Source: Metabacillus sp. FJAT-52054 | GTDB lineage: Bacteria > Bacillota > Bacilli > Bacillales > Bacillaceae | NCBI RefSeq assembly: GCF_037201815.1 | Contig: NZ_CP147407.1 | Span: 1,868,723 to 1,932,722, forward strand | DNA length: 64,000 nt | Reading direction: 5' to 3' | Shown here: positions 27,700-38,052 of the stretch, piece after piece | Numbering within the stretch: position 1 is the first letter of the stretch | Layout of the letters: each line of letters opens with the position of its first letter | Position numbers and translations under genes: made by a program | Notes under the pieces: generated by a model | What the model saw: only the letters and a program-made list of their open reading frames with translations | The model's database searches: none | What the model was told of the DNA's origin: nothing

Positions 27700-28785
27700 A
27701 TGAAGGTATTAATTGTTGACGATTCGGCATTTATGAGAAAAATGATTTCAGATTTTCTGCACGGTTTTCAGGGCATTGAAGTCATTGGAACGGCAAAAAA
27801 CGGGAGGGAGGCTTTAAATCTGGTCGAGAAGCTTTCACCGGATGTCGTAACAATGGACGTAGAAATGCCTGTTATGGACGGTATGGCTGCATTAAAAGAA
27901 ATCATGGAGAAATTTCCAAGACCCGTGATTATGCTCTCATCCACGACTCAGTCAGGCGCTGAGTCGACAATCCGGGCATTAGAGACCGGTGCCGTAGATT
28001 TTGTTGCCAAGCCATCGGGTTCAATCTCACTGGATTTGCATAAAATCAGAGACGAGCTGAGGGAAAAAGTACTTCAATCCAAGAATGCAAAAATATTTGT
28101 GCCGTTAGACCCTAAAAAAAATCAAAATCCCCCCCTTTACCTTGAAAAATATAGTAAAATATCCACTGTAAGGGATAAAAATCCTAGTTTTGACAGCAAA
28201 TTTCGACATTATGATCAAATCATTTGCATTGGTACATCTACTGGAGGACCAAGAGCGCTCCAAAGGGTTCTGCCGGAGCTCCCTTCTGAATTGAATGCAC
28301 CGGTCTTTATTGTCCAGCATATGCCTAAAGGATTTACAGCTTCTCTTGCAGACCGGCTGAATAAAATGAGCAAGATTCAAGTGAAAGAAGCAGCTGATGG
28401 GGAAAAAGCAGAAAATGGAACGGCGTATATAGCTCCCGGAGGCTCCCATTTGACCGTAATTAAAAAGGGGACAAGCCTTTATGTAAAAGTGGAGGAAACA
28501 CCGATCCGGAACGGCCACCGCCCATCCGTGGATGTACTTTTTGAGTCAATAAGCGAAATCGAGCATCATAAGAACATCGCCGTCATTATGACGGGGATGG
28601 GCAGCGATGGAACAAAGGGTCTTTCTTCATTAAAAGAAAAAGGAAATACACTTTCCATCGCGGAATCGGAACAGACTTCAGTTGTATTCGGAATGCCGAA
28701 GAGCGCAATTGGTGCTAAATTGATAGATTCGATTGATCATGTAGACCATATAGCGGAAAAAATTATGCACTATATACAATCGTAA
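27700..28785 (+). CDS. cheB: Protein-glutamate methylesterase/deamidase CheB
   Basis: Adaptation enzyme that removes methyl groups from chemoreceptors. The N-terminal receiver domain (VLIVDDSAFMRK, VTMDVEMPVMDG) is joined by a linker to the C-terminal esterase domain. The esterase catalytic triad segments are IGTSTGGPRALQ (Ser), VQHMPKGFT (His) and MTGMGSDGTKG (Asp). It is 361 aa and starts at ATG 27700, directly after the flhG stop codon. An in-frame GTG at 27691 would overlap flhG. Confidence 0.97.
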   Translation: MKVLIVDDSAFMRKMISDFLHGFQGIEVIGTAKNGREALNLVEKLSPDVVTMDVEMPVMDGMAALKEIMEKFPRPVIMLSSTTQSGAESTIRALETGAVDFVAKPSGSISLDLHKIRDELREKVLQSKNAKIFVPLDPKKNQNPPLYLEKYSKISTVRDKNPSFDSKFRHYDQIICIGTSTGGPRALQRVLPELPSELNAPVFIVQHMPKGFTASLADRLNKMSKIQVKEAADGEKAENGTAYIAPGGSHLTVIKKGTSLYVKVEETPIRNGHRPSVDVLFESISEIEHHKNIAVIMTGMGSDGTKGLSSLKEKGNTLSIAESEQTSVVFGMPKSAIGAKLIDSIDHVDHIAEKIMHYIQS

Positions 28786-28798
28786 GGGGCGAAAGCAG

Positions 28799-30814
28799 AT
28801 GGAAATGAGTCAATATTTAGAAATATTCATCGAAGAAAGCAAGGAGCATCTTCAGGCATGCAACGAGAAGCTGCTCGAACTTGAGAAAAGCCCTGAAAAT
28901 TTATCCATTGTAAACGATATTTTCCGGTCCGCTCATACTCTAAAAGGAATGAGCGCCACAATGGGTTATGAAGATCTTGCAAATTTGACTCATCAAATGG
29001 AGAACGTGCTGGATGCGATCCGCAACGGAAAAAATTCAGTGACGCCTGTTCTTCTTGATACAGTTTTTGCGGCCGTTGATTTATTGGAAGAAATGGTTTT
29101 CTCGATCGCTGATGGCGGTGATGGAAAAAAAGATGTGGAACATGTTGTCAGCCGTTTGAAGGCAATTGAGAATGGCTCAGATGTTCCTGAGAAGATTGCT
29201 CTTTCACCATCCGTTTCAGGTGAGAATAAACTTGGGTCCTATGATGATTTTCAAAAAACCATAATTATGCAATCCAATGAGCAGGGCTTTCATGCATTTG
29301 AACTGACCGTCCAGCTTCGTGAAGGGTGTCTTCTAAAAGCTGTCAGGGCATTCATGGTATTTGAAATCCTTGATCAAGCCGGTGAAATTGTAAAAAGTGT
29401 TCCTTCTGTCGATCAGCTGGAAGAAGAAAACTTTGAAAATGAATTTTCTGTGGCAATATTAACGCAAATGAGCAAAGAAGAGCTCGAGAGCCGTATTTTA
29501 AAAGTTTCAGAGATAGAGAAGGCAGAAGCACTGCCCATTAATTTAGAGTATCTTGCAGCACAAGAGGAAACAGCCGCGGCATTACAGGAAGCTGCGGGAG
29601 CATCAGCAGAGCTTGCCGCTGTGCCTGAAGCTGCACCTGAAGCTGCACAAAAGGCAAAAACAAGTTCCAAAACAATCCGGGTCAACATCGACCGTCTTGA
29701 TATATTAATGAATTTATTTGAAGAATTGGTCATCGACAGAGGCCGGCTTGAAACCATATCAAAGGATTTGAAAAATGCTGAACTTCAGGAGACAGTTGAG
29801 AGGATGACAAGAATCTCGGGTGATTTGCAAAGCATCATTCTCAATATGAGAATGGTACCGATTGAAACGGTATTTAATCGCTTTCCGAGAATGGTCAGAC
29901 AGCTTGCGAAGGATTTGAATAAAAAAATCGATCTTCATATCTCCGGTGCAGAAACGGAACTGGATCGCACCGTTATTGATGAAATTGGGGATCCGCTTGT
30001 CCATTTAATCCGCAATTCAATGGATCATGGAATCGAGGCTCCTGAAATAAGAGCAGGAAAAGCGAAATCTGAAACAGGCCGAGTTGAGCTAAAAGCATAC
30101 CATAGCGGAAATCACGTATTCATCGAAGTTTCAGATGACGGAGCGGGAATCAATCGTGAAAAAGTATTGCGCAGAGCAATAGAGAGAGGAATTGTGACAG
30201 AAGCATCATCCCTTGAGATGACTGAGCGCCAAATTAATGAACTGATTTTTGCTCCCGGTTTTTCCACTGCCGAACAGATCTCAGATATCTCCGGAAGAGG
30301 TGTAGGACTGGATGTTGTGAAAAGTGCAATCGAAGCCTTAGGCGGTTCCGTAACTGTTGACTCTGAGGAAGGCAAAGGCTCTTTGTTCTCAGTTCAGCTG
30401 CCATTAACATTGAGTATCATTTCAGTCCTGCTCGTCGAATTGGAAAAAGAGAAATTTGCGATTCCAATTTCATCTGTCATTGAAACGGCAGTCATCCGGA
30501 AAGAAGATATTATGAATGCCCATAATCAAAAGGTCATTGATTTTAGAGGGAAAATTGTTCCGCTTGTTTTCTTAAAACAGATTTTTGATGTCCCTCAGGA
30601 TGAAGCGGAGGAATCTGAATATCTTTCCATGGTGGTCGTGAAAAAAGGCGAGCGTCTTGCAGGTCTCGTTGTAGACTCGTTTATCGGCCAGCTTGAAGTT
30701 GTTCTGAAACCTCTGGGAAGCTATTTAAATGGAGTCTTTGCTATTTCAGGAGCAACCATCCTTGGAGATGGGGAAGTGGCGTTAATTGTTGACTGCAATG
30801 CACTTATTAAATAA
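28799..30814 (+). CDS. cheA: Chemotaxis histidine kinase CheA
   Basis: Two-component kinase coupled to chemoreceptors through CheW. It is 671 aa. The P1 Hpt domain has the phospho-His in SAHTLKGMSATMG (near residue 46). P2 follows, then an Ala/Glu-rich flexible linker (about residues 255-285). P3 dimerisation and P4 ATPase follow (N-box NSMDHGIE, G1 DDGAGIN, G2 GRGVGLDVV). A C-terminal P5 CheW-like domain ends the protein. The first ATG is preferred because MEMSQYLEIF resembles other Bacillus CheA starts. Confidence 0.98.
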   Translation: MEMSQYLEIFIEESKEHLQACNEKLLELEKSPENLSIVNDIFRSAHTLKGMSATMGYEDLANLTHQMENVLDAIRNGKNSVTPVLLDTVFAAVDLLEEMVFSIADGGDGKKDVEHVVSRLKAIENGSDVPEKIALSPSVSGENKLGSYDDFQKTIIMQSNEQGFHAFELTVQLREGCLLKAVRAFMVFEILDQAGEIVKSVPSVDQLEEENFENEFSVAILTQMSKEELESRILKVSEIEKAEALPINLEYLAAQEETAAALQEAAGASAELAAVPEAAPEAAQKAKTSSKTIRVNIDRLDILMNLFEELVIDRGRLETISKDLKNAELQETVERMTRISGDLQSIILNMRMVPIETVFNRFPRMVRQLAKDLNKKIDLHISGAETELDRTVIDEIGDPLVHLIRNSMDHGIEAPEIRAGKAKSETGRVELKAYHSGNHVFIEVSDDGAGINREKVLRRAIERGIVTEASSLEMTERQINELIFAPGFSTAEQISDISGRGVGLDVVKSAIEALGGSVTVDSEEGKGSLFSVQLPLTLSIISVLLVELEKEKFAIPISSVIETAVIRKEDIMNAHNQKVIDFRGKIVPLVFLKQIFDVPQDEAEESEYLSMVVVKKGERLAGLVVDSFIGQLEVVLKPLGSYLNGVFAISGATILGDGEVALIVDCNALIK

Positions 30815-30828
30815 GGACGGGGGATGTT

Positions 30829-31299
30829 TTGAGCATGCAGACAAATGAATCGATCGAAAAAAAAATCATTATTTTCCGGTTAGGCGAGGAAGAATTCGGT
30901 ATTCCTGTAGAGCTTGTAAAATCGATTGAGAAGGTGCAATCGATTACAAGAGTGCCTGGAACAGCCTCTTATATTACGGGAGTGCTAAATTTAAGAGGAG
31001 TCATAACTCCTGTTATTGATCTGCGTGAAAGATTTGAACTTAGTTCGTATGAACCGACGGAATTTACACGGATGATCGTCGTTTCGATTCATGACACAGA
31101 AGCCGGTCTAATCGCTGACGCAGCTAATGACGTCATTGATATAAGAGCTGAGCAGATTGAGCCTTCTCCGGAAGTAGCGGGTATCATTAAAACGGATTAT
31201 ATCAGCGGAGTTGTCAAGGTTGATAAACGTTTAATTATTATGCTCGACCTGGAGGAAGTACTCCATTCGCCTTCATTGCCCGCATCCAGCGGAGCGTGA
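30829..31299 (+). CDS. cheW: Chemotaxis adaptor CheW
   Basis: SH3-like adaptor (156 aa) linking chemoreceptors to CheA. The CheW fold signature includes EEFGIPVELVKSIEKVQSI, VPGTASYITGVLNLRGVITP and VIDLRERF. I use TTG 30829 since GGGGG lies 5 nt upstream; ATG 30835 two codons later is also possible. Confidence 0.95.
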   Translation: MSMQTNESIEKKIIIFRLGEEEFGIPVELVKSIEKVQSITRVPGTASYITGVLNLRGVITPVIDLRERFELSSYEPTEFTRMIVVSIHDTEAGLIADAANDVIDIRAEQIEPSPEVAGIIKTDYISGVVKVDKRLIIMLDLEEVLHSPSLPASSGA

Positions 31300-31304
31300 T
31301 GGGA

Positions 31305-31934
31305 ATGAGTCTTAAATTTGAACAGCTAGATGTCTTAAAAGAAATGGCGAATATAGGCGCGGCTCATTCTGCTACAGCCCTATCCCTCATGCTTGGCCGA
31401 AAGATCGGCATGGACGTCCCGGATGTTAAAACAGTAACGTTTAATGAACTTACGGAAGTGATGGGCGGGGCTGAAAAAGAAGTAGCTTGTATTTTTTTAA
31501 AAGCAGCCGGAGAGATTTCAGGTTCACTGTACTTTATTATGGAGGTTGCCCAGGCGGAGAAATTTGTCCGGGAAATTACCGGCAAACCTTCATTAAATCT
31601 GAGTATCCCCCCATATAGCGAATACGGAAAATCTGCATTAATAGAACTGGGCAATATTTTAATAGGCTCCTATTTAACCTCTTTGTCAGATTTGACAAAG
31701 CTCTCATTTATACCTGAGGTCCCGGATTTTTCCATCGATATGTTTGGTGCTGTAATTAGCGAGGGATTGATTGAACTCTCGAAGGCGGCTGACTTTGCGG
31801 TATCGATTCAAACTGTGATCCGGGAGGAGGACCGGCAGGATGGCCATTCATTTCAGGGACATCTTTTCCTTCTGCCGGATTATGAATCATTTGACCACTT
31901 TTACCGTGCACTTGGTGTAAGCGATGAAGCTTGA
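31305..31934 (+). CDS. cheC: CheY-P phosphatase CheC
   Basis: Phosphatase of CheY-P, activated by CheD, and part of the Bacillus adaptation system. The two helix motifs with catalytic Glu/Asn are EMANIGAAHSATALSLMLG and SALIELGNILIGSYLTSLSD. It is 209 aa from ATG 31305. GTG 31296 and ATG 31299 are in frame but sit on or too near the GGAG ribosome-binding site. It overlaps cheD by 11 nt. Confidence 0.94.
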   Translation: MSLKFEQLDVLKEMANIGAAHSATALSLMLGRKIGMDVPDVKTVTFNELTEVMGGAEKEVACIFLKAAGEISGSLYFIMEVAQAEKFVREITGKPSLNLSIPPYSEYGKSALIELGNILIGSYLTSLSDLTKLSFIPEVPDFSIDMFGAVISEGLIELSKAADFAVSIQTVIREEDRQDGHSFQGHLFLLPDYESFDHFYRALGVSDEA

Positions 31935-32424
31935 AACAGCAAATATCATAAAAGTCGGCATCGCTGACATGAATGCTGCAGCATCTCCTATAAAGCTCCG
32001 TACTTCAGGGCTCGGTTCCTGTGTGGGGCTTGTGCTTTATGACCAGGACAGAAAAAATGCGGGAATGGCCCACATTATGCTGCCGACATCCGATTTGGCC
32101 AGGAACGAACAGTTTAACCGGTATAAGTATGCAGATACCGCCTTCTTTGATTTGCTGAAGAAGCTTGAGAAAATGGGTTCTCCCAGTTCGCGGCTGAAAG
32201 CAAAAATGGCAGGCGGTGCCCAGATGTTCGCGTTTAAAACACAAAATGAAACGATGAGGATTGGTCCAAGGAATATAGAAGCCGTTAAAGAGCTTTTATC
32301 CTGCCATTCCATACCGCTTATCTCCTCAGAAACAGGCGGATCGAGCGGGAGAACCATTGAATTTGATCCTGCTACTTCTTTGCTGACTATACGCACTGTA
32401 AATTTAGGAACAACCATTATATAA
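31924..32424 (+). CDS. cheD: Chemoreceptor glutamine deamidase CheD
   Basis: Deamidates receptor glutamines and partners with CheC. It is 166 aa. The active-site cysteine lies in SGLGSCVGLVLYD (near residue 33), with the histidine in MAHIMLP and the GGAQMFAF block following. The ATG lies inside the cheC 3' end, so translation is probably coupled. Confidence 0.97.
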   Translation: MKLETANIIKVGIADMNAAASPIKLRTSGLGSCVGLVLYDQDRKNAGMAHIMLPTSDLARNEQFNRYKYADTAFFDLLKKLEKMGSPSSRLKAKMAGGAQMFAFKTQNETMRIGPRNIEAVKELLSCHSIPLISSETGGSSGRTIEFDPATSLLTIRTVNLGTTII

Positions 32425-32462
32425 GCGGGTAAGAAAGGCCATAGACACTAGGGGGAAAGGTT

Positions 32463-33230
32463 ATGACTCAATTGACAGGCAAAGAAGAACAGCAGATATG
32501 GAAAAAATGGGTGAGTAATAGAGATCCTTTAGCTGGAGATGCGCTGATCCGGAGGTATACACCGCTTGTTACATTTCATGTTCAAAGGATTTCTGTAGGG
32601 CTTCCAAAGACAGTCAGCAGGGATGATTTGATGAGTCTCGGCCTGTATGGGTTATATGATGCACTTGAAAAATTCGATCCTGGAAGAGATTTGAAATTCG
32701 ACACCTATGCTTCTTTTCGAATCAGGGGAGCAATTATTGATGGGCTTCGAAAAGAAGACTGGCTGCCGAGAAGCTCGCGCGAAAAAGCGAAGCGGGTAGA
32801 AACCGTCATCGAAAAATTGGAGCAAAAATATTTAAGAAATGTAACTCCTTTAGAAATTGCGCATGAAATGGGAATTTCAGAGGACGAGGTGCTTACAGCC
32901 GTCAATGAAGGTTTTTTTGCAAATGTTTTATCGATTGATGAGTATCTGCCTGACCATGATGATGGGGATTATTTGGGCATTGCCATTAAGGATGACAGAA
33001 GCGAAACACCGGAGGACAGCATACTGAAACAGGAGATGATCGGCCAGCTTTCAGACGTTATCAGTGAGCTGTCAGAAAAAGAACAGCTGGTCGTTTCCTT
33101 ATTTTATAAAGATGAACTCACCTTGACAGAAATTGGACAAGTTATGGGCCTGTCTACATCGAGAATATCGCAGATTCACTCCAAAGCTTTATTTAAATTA
33201 AGAAGAATTATGGAAAAATTCATGAATTAA
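32463..33230 (+). CDS. sigD: RNA polymerase sigma factor SigD (motility sigma-28)
   Basis: Sigma factor for late flagellar, autolysin and chemoreceptor genes. It is 255 aa. Region 2 includes RRYTPLVTFHVQRI, DLMSLGLYGLYDALEKFDPG and FDTYASFRIRGAIIDGLRKE. Region 4 ends with LTLTEIGQVMGLSTSRISQI. Its place near the end of a 26-kb operon matters in B. subtilis, where SigD level and the fraction of motile cells depend on distance from the promoter. GGGGGAAAGG precedes the ATG. Confidence 0.98.
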   Translation: MTQLTGKEEQQIWKKWVSNRDPLAGDALIRRYTPLVTFHVQRISVGLPKTVSRDDLMSLGLYGLYDALEKFDPGRDLKFDTYASFRIRGAIIDGLRKEDWLPRSSREKAKRVETVIEKLEQKYLRNVTPLEIAHEMGISEDEVLTAVNEGFFANVLSIDEYLPDHDDGDYLGIAIKDDRSETPEDSILKQEMIGQLSDVISELSEKEQLVVSLFYKDELTLTEIGQVMGLSTSRISQIHSKALFKLRRIMEKFMN

Positions 33231-33326
33231 ACACCAGGGCGTTACAGACATTTTATTTCCATTCAATTCGGAGAAATGTCAGCAGCGCCTCATTTTTTTA
33301 TGAAAATTGACGGAAAGAGGGTCACC

Positions 33327-33812
33327 ATGAACGGTATTCTTACTTTCACAAGCATCCTTCTTCATATCATTTCCTTTTATCTCATCTTGCTGCTATTTAC
33401 AAAAATCTCATCCTTGAAGCAGACAAAGAATGAACAGGAGTCGATTCTTGAAGAGACAGAACAGCTGCTGGCAGCCTTCATGCTGGAACAAAAGGAAGAG
33501 CATGACCGTTTTTTAAAAGAACTGGACCGAACTTCTGCGCCAGGAAAAACCGGAACGATTACTGAAAAAAAGGAAGAGCCTGATCAAAAGAAACATGACC
33601 GTAAAGAACCCGACCCTGTTGAACTCCTTCCTGAACACCTTAAACATGCTGAAGTTATGGAAGATTCCATTGAGTGGACTTCACCAGCCTTAAAAAATGC
33701 TGATGAGGTTGTCACCCTGCATGAAAAAGGATATTCTATAGAAGAAATTGCAAAAAAAACGAATAAAGGCAAAACAGAGGTCGAGCTTCTTCTTAAATTT
33801 CGGCAAAATTAG
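33327..33812 (+). CDS. swrB: SwrB/YlxL-like single-pass membrane protein
   Basis: At the swrB position between sigD and rpsB. It is 161 aa from ATG 33327 (MNGILTFTSILLHIISFYLI), preceded by GGAAAGAGGG. An N-terminal transmembrane helix (about residues 4-27) is followed by a coiled coil, a Lys/Glu-rich linker and a C-terminal helix-turn-helix-like segment (VVTLHEKGYSIEEIAKKTNK). B. subtilis SwrB promotes completion of the export apparatus. The assignment rests on architecture and synteny because the family diverges quickly. Confidence 0.8.
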   Translation: MNGILTFTSILLHIISFYLILLLFTKISSLKQTKNEQESILEETEQLLAAFMLEQKEEHDRFLKELDRTSAPGKTGTITEKKEEPDQKKHDRKEPDPVELLPEHLKHAEVMEDSIEWTSPALKNADEVVTLHEKGYSIEEIAKKTNKGKTEVELLLKFRQN

Positions 33813-33823
33813 TGATTAAAAGC

Positions 33824-34691
<868 letters not shown>

Positions 34692-34700
34692 TGAGCTAAC

Positions 34701-34743
34701 AAAAAGGTGATAAGAGGGTAAGGCCTTTTATCACCTTTTTTTA
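34701..34743 (+). terminator. Intrinsic terminator between rpsB and tsf
   Basis: AAAAAGGTGATAA pairs with TTATCACCTTTTTTT across a loop of about 15 nt. It is expected to limit read-through from rpsB into tsf. Confidence 0.85.
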
Positions 34744-34795
34744 AAAAGAAAAAGTATTGCTTTACATAACTTTAAATTCTAAGGAGGAATTCCCC

Positions 34796-35677
34796 ATGGC
34801 AGTTACTGCTCAAATGGTTAAGGAACTTCGTGAAAAAACTGGCGCAGGAATGATGGATTGCAAAAAAGCGCTGACAGAAACTAACGGTGATTTGGACAAG
34901 GCAATTGATTACCTTCGTGAAAAAGGAATTGCGAAAGCTGCAAAAAAATCTGACCGCATCGCGGCAGAAGGTCTTGCTGCTGTTAAAACAGAAGGAAACG
35001 AAGCTGTTATTCTTGAAGTAAACTCGGAAACAGATTTTGTTGCGAAAAACGAAGGCTTTAAAGCGCTTATCAGCGAGCTTGCATCACACCTTCTAACTGC
35101 TAAACCAGCTACTCTTGAAGAAGCTCTTGCTTCCAAAATGGACAATGGTTCATCTGTAGAAGAGCGCATTCATTCTGCTGTAGCAACAATCGGTGAAAGA
35201 ATCTCTCTTCGCCGCTTTGAAGTTGTTACCAAAACAGACAGTGATGCTTTCGGAGCATACCTTCACATGGGCGGCCGTATTGCGGTTCTAACTGTTCTTG
35301 AAGGAACAACAGACGAGGGAGCTGCAAAAGACGTTGCTATGCACGTTGCTGCCGTTAACCCTAAATACATCAGCCGTGACCAGGTTTCTCAAGAAGAAGC
35401 TGACCGCGAGCGCGAAGTATTGACTCAACAGGCTCTTAACGAAGGAAAACCTGAAAACATCGTTGCTAAAATGGTTGAAGGCCGTCTTGGAAAGTACTTT
35501 GAAGATATCTGCCTTCTTGACCAAAGCTTCGTTAAAAACCCAGATCAAAAAGTGAAGCAATTTGTTGCTTCTTATAACGCTCAAGTTAAAACTTTCATCC
35601 GCTTCGAAGTTGGAGAAGGTATTGAAAAGCGCCAGGATAACTTTGCTGAAGAAGTTATGAACCAAGTCCGCAAATAA
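34796..35677 (+). CDS. tsf: Translation elongation factor Ts
   Basis: Guanine nucleotide exchange factor for EF-Tu, 293 aa. It begins [20 protein letters not shown] at ATG 34796, 9 nt after AAGGAGG. The conserved [12 protein letters not shown] and [12 protein letters not shown] motifs are present. The in-frame start at 34757 adds 13 residues not seen in the family and is not used. It ends in its own terminator. Confidence 0.98.
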   Translation: MAVTAQMVKELREKTGAGMMDCKKALTETNGDLDKAIDYLREKGIAKAAKKSDRIAAEGLAAVKTEGNEAVILEVNSETDFVAKNEGFKALISELASHLLTAKPATLEEALASKMDNGSSVEERIHSAVATIGERISLRRFEVVTKTDSDAFGAYLHMGGRIAVLTVLEGTTDEGAAKDVAMHVAAVNPKYISRDQVSQEEADREREVLTQQALNEGKPENIVAKMVEGRLGKYFEDICLLDQSFVKNPDQKVKQFVASYNAQVKTFIRFEVGEGIEKRQDNFAEEVMNQVRK

Positions 35678-35715
35678 TCCTTTTGCTTTAATGAATTTAT
35701 ACAAGTAATGAAAAT

Positions 35716-35742
35716 GGGAACACGACAGTGTTCCCGTTTTTT
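35716..35742 (+). terminator. Intrinsic terminator after tsf
   Basis: The stem GGGAACAC/GTGTTCCC with a 4-nt loop is followed by GTTTTTT. Confidence 0.92.
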
Positions 35743-35788
35743 CAAGACAGGAACTCTTTGTCACCCCTAAGCTTGAATGCGAGGGGGA

Positions 35789-35818
35789 TTGGCAAATCAG
35801 CATCTTGTCTTATTTAAT
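35789..35818 (+). promoter_or_regulatory. Putative sigma-A promoter of pyrH
   Basis: TTGGCA and TTTAAT are 18 bp apart, each 5/6 to consensus. They lie about 30 nt before the pyrH ATG and downstream of the tsf terminator. Confidence 0.6.
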
Positions 35819-35849
35819 GGAATTTTAATGAAATGATTTGGAGGCTATT

Positions 35850-36572
35850 ATGAATAATCCTAAATATAAGCGCATCGTCTTAAAATTAAGCGGAGAAGCT
35901 TTAGCAGGCCCTCAAGGGTTTGGCATCAATCCGAGCGTTATTAAATCCATTGCCACACAGGTAAAGGAAATTGCAGAGATGGATGTGGAAGTAGCTGTTG
36001 TCGTTGGCGGCGGAAACATCTGGCGCGGTAAAGTCGGCAGTGAAATGGGCATGGACCGCGCGACAGCGGATTATATGGGAATGCTTGCGACCGTCATGAA
36101 CTCCCTGGCGCTGCAGGACAGCCTTGAAAATCTCGGCATTCAGACTAGAGTTCAAACCTCCATTGAAATGAGACAGGTTGCAGAACCTTATATCAGAAGA
36201 AAAGCCATCCGTCACCTCGAGAAGAAACGTGTTGTCATTTTTGCAGCCGGTACAGGAAATCCGTATTTTTCAACCGATACGACAGCAGCGCTGCGTGCAG
36301 CTGAAATTGAAGCAGACGTGATTCTTATGGCGAAAAACAATGTGGATGGCGTATATAATGCAGATCCGCTTAAAGATGCAAGTGCTGTTAAGTATGAAGA
36401 GCTTTCTTACTTAGATGTACTGAAAGACGGACTTGCTGTCATGGATTCTACAGCATCATCTCTTTGCATGGATAACGATATAGCACTAATCGTTTTCTCT
36501 ATAATGGAAGAGGGAAATATTAAAAGAGCCGTACTTGGTGAAAACATCGGAACGATTGTGAGGGGGAAATAA
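35850..36572 (+). CDS. pyrH: UMP kinase
   Basis: Phosphorylates UMP to UDP in pyrimidine nucleotide synthesis. It is an amino-acid-kinase-fold hexamer of 240 aa from ATG 35850, preceded by TTGGAGG. The motifs [44 protein letters not shown] and [15 protein letters not shown] are all present. A TTG four codons upstream overlaps the ribosome-binding site and is rejected. Confidence 0.98.
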   Translation: MNNPKYKRIVLKLSGEALAGPQGFGINPSVIKSIATQVKEIAEMDVEVAVVVGGGNIWRGKVGSEMGMDRATADYMGMLATVMNSLALQDSLENLGIQTRVQTSIEMRQVAEPYIRRKAIRHLEKKRVVIFAAGTGNPYFSTDTTAALRAAEIEADVILMAKNNVDGVYNADPLKDASAVKYEELSYLDVLKDGLAVMDSTASSLCMDNDIALIVFSIMEEGNIKRAVLGENIGTIVRGK

Positions 36573-36573
36573 T

Positions 36574-37131
36574 ATGGCAAACCAGCATATTAATCAGGCG
36601 AAAGACAGAATGGAAAAAGCAGTTTCTGCATTTCAGCGCGAGCTTGCTACTGTTCGTGCAGGACGTGCAAGTGCATCGCTGCTTGATAAAGTTACGGTAG
36701 AATATTACGGAGCACCAACACCTGTGAACCAGCTTGCTTCAATCAGTGTTCCGGAAGCTCGCATGCTTATCATTACTCCTTATGATAAATCCGCACTTGG
36801 CGACATTGAAAAAGCAATTCAGAAAGCAGATCTTGGTCTGAATCCAACTAACGACGGGACGATTGTACGTATTGCCATTCCCGCTCTTACAGAAGAAAGA
36901 CGCCGTGAGCTTGGCAAACTTGTTAAAAAGTATGCAGAGGAAGCAAAGGTTGGAATTCGCAATATCCGCCGTGATGCAAATGATGATTTGAAAAAGGCAG
37001 AAAAAAATGGCGACATGACGGAAGATGAATTGCGCGGTCTTTCTGATGAAGTTCAAAAGCTTACAGACAGCTATATTAGCAAACTGGATCAAATCGCTAA
37101 AGACAAAGATAAAGAAATCATGGAAGTTTAA
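36574..37131 (+). CDS. frr: Ribosome recycling factor
   Basis: Splits post-termination ribosomes together with EF-G. It is 185 aa. Conserved parts are [37 protein letters not shown] and [20 protein letters not shown]. It begins one base after the pyrH stop codon, with AGGGGG upstream, so it is cotranscribed with pyrH. It is followed by a terminator. Confidence 0.98.
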   Translation: MANQHINQAKDRMEKAVSAFQRELATVRAGRASASLLDKVTVEYYGAPTPVNQLASISVPEARMLIITPYDKSALGDIEKAIQKADLGLNPTNDGTIVRIAIPALTEERRRELGKLVKKYAEEAKVGIRNIRRDANDDLKKAEKNGDMTEDELRGLSDEVQKLTDSYISKLDQIAKDKDKEIMEV

Positions 37132-37163
37132 CGTTTTTCTATGTAAAATAGAAGTGTGCAAAA

Positions 37164-37193
37164 GACCCTCTAACGTTTACAGGGGGTTTTTTT
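37164..37193 (+). terminator. Intrinsic terminator after frr
   Basis: ACCCTCT pairs with AGGGGGT across a short loop and runs into T7. Confidence 0.85.
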
Positions 37194-37259
37194 GTTAATA
37201 CTGTTAACACGGCTAGGGATCGCTAAGAACCATTAGCTGCCGGGTGATGGAGGAATCAC

Positions 37260-38039
37260 ATGCTTAACTTTTTCAGAAGGGGCAGAAGGACTGTTTCGCC
37301 TTCCGCCAATCATACATACACAAAAAAAGATGTGATTGATGGACCAATCCCTTCTCACATCGCTATTATAATGGATGGGAATGGCAGATGGGCTAAAAAC
37401 CGGGCACTTCCCAGAATGGCTGGCCATCATGAAGGGATGAAGGTGGTCAGAAAAATCACTAAACTTGCCAGCGGGCTTGGTGTGAGCGCTTTAACACTTT
37501 ATGCTTTTTCAACAGAAAATTGGAAAAGGCCTAAAATTGAAGTGGATTACTTAATGAAGCTTCCAGAGGAGTTCTTAACGACATTTCTGCCTGAATTAAT
37601 TGAAGAGAACGTCCAAGTGAAGATTATGGGAGAAACCAGCCGTCTTCCAAAGCACACGCTAAGTGCTGTTGAGAAAGCGATTCGGGAAACCTCGGCTAAT
37701 ACAGGTCTTGTTTTAAATTTTGCTCTTAATTACGGAAGCCGGACAGAGATAGTCAAAGGAATTCAAAACCTTGTCGAAGACTCAAAAAATGGCAGGTTAC
37801 GAACAGAAGATATTAACGAAGAGCTTTTTTCTTCTTATTTAATGACAGAATCACTGCAGGATCCGGATTTGCTGATTCGGACGAGCGGAGAAATACGTCT
37901 CAGCAACTTTATGCTATGGCAGCTCGCGTATACTGAATTTTGGTTTACAAATGTCCTGTGGCCTGATTTTAAAGAAGAAGACTTAATCCACGCAATCGCT
38001 GAATATCAGCAAAGGGGCCGCAGATTTGGCGGAGTATAG
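37260..38039 (+). CDS. uppS: Undecaprenyl diphosphate synthase (cis-isoprenyltransferase)
   Basis: Makes the C55 lipid carrier for cell-wall synthesis by adding isopentenyl units to farnesyl diphosphate. It is 259 aa. The catalytic block IAIIMDGNGRWAKNRALPR (Asp of MDGNGRW) is near residue 40. LTLYAFSTENWKRP and the C-terminal LLIRTSGEIRLSNFMLWQLA are diagnostic. GATGGAGGAA lies before the ATG. It leads the uppS-cdsA-dxr-rasP-proS group. Confidence 0.98.
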   Translation: MLNFFRRGRRTVSPSANHTYTKKDVIDGPIPSHIAIIMDGNGRWAKNRALPRMAGHHEGMKVVRKITKLASGLGVSALTLYAFSTENWKRPKIEVDYLMKLPEEFLTTFLPELIEENVQVKIMGETSRLPKHTLSAVEKAIRETSANTGLVLNFALNYGSRTEIVKGIQNLVEDSKNGRLRTEDINEELFSSYLMTESLQDPDLLIRTSGEIRLSNFMLWQLAYTEFWFTNVLWPDFKEEDLIHAIAEYQQRGRRFGGV

Positions 38040-38052
38040 AAGGTGAAGAGAA

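Noticed and set aside
29560..29670. Ala/Glu codon repeat in cheA, considered as a microsatellite or phase-variable tract
   Set aside because: The units are imperfect, in frame and in the expected flexible linker before P3. There is no homopolymer that would cause frameshifts.
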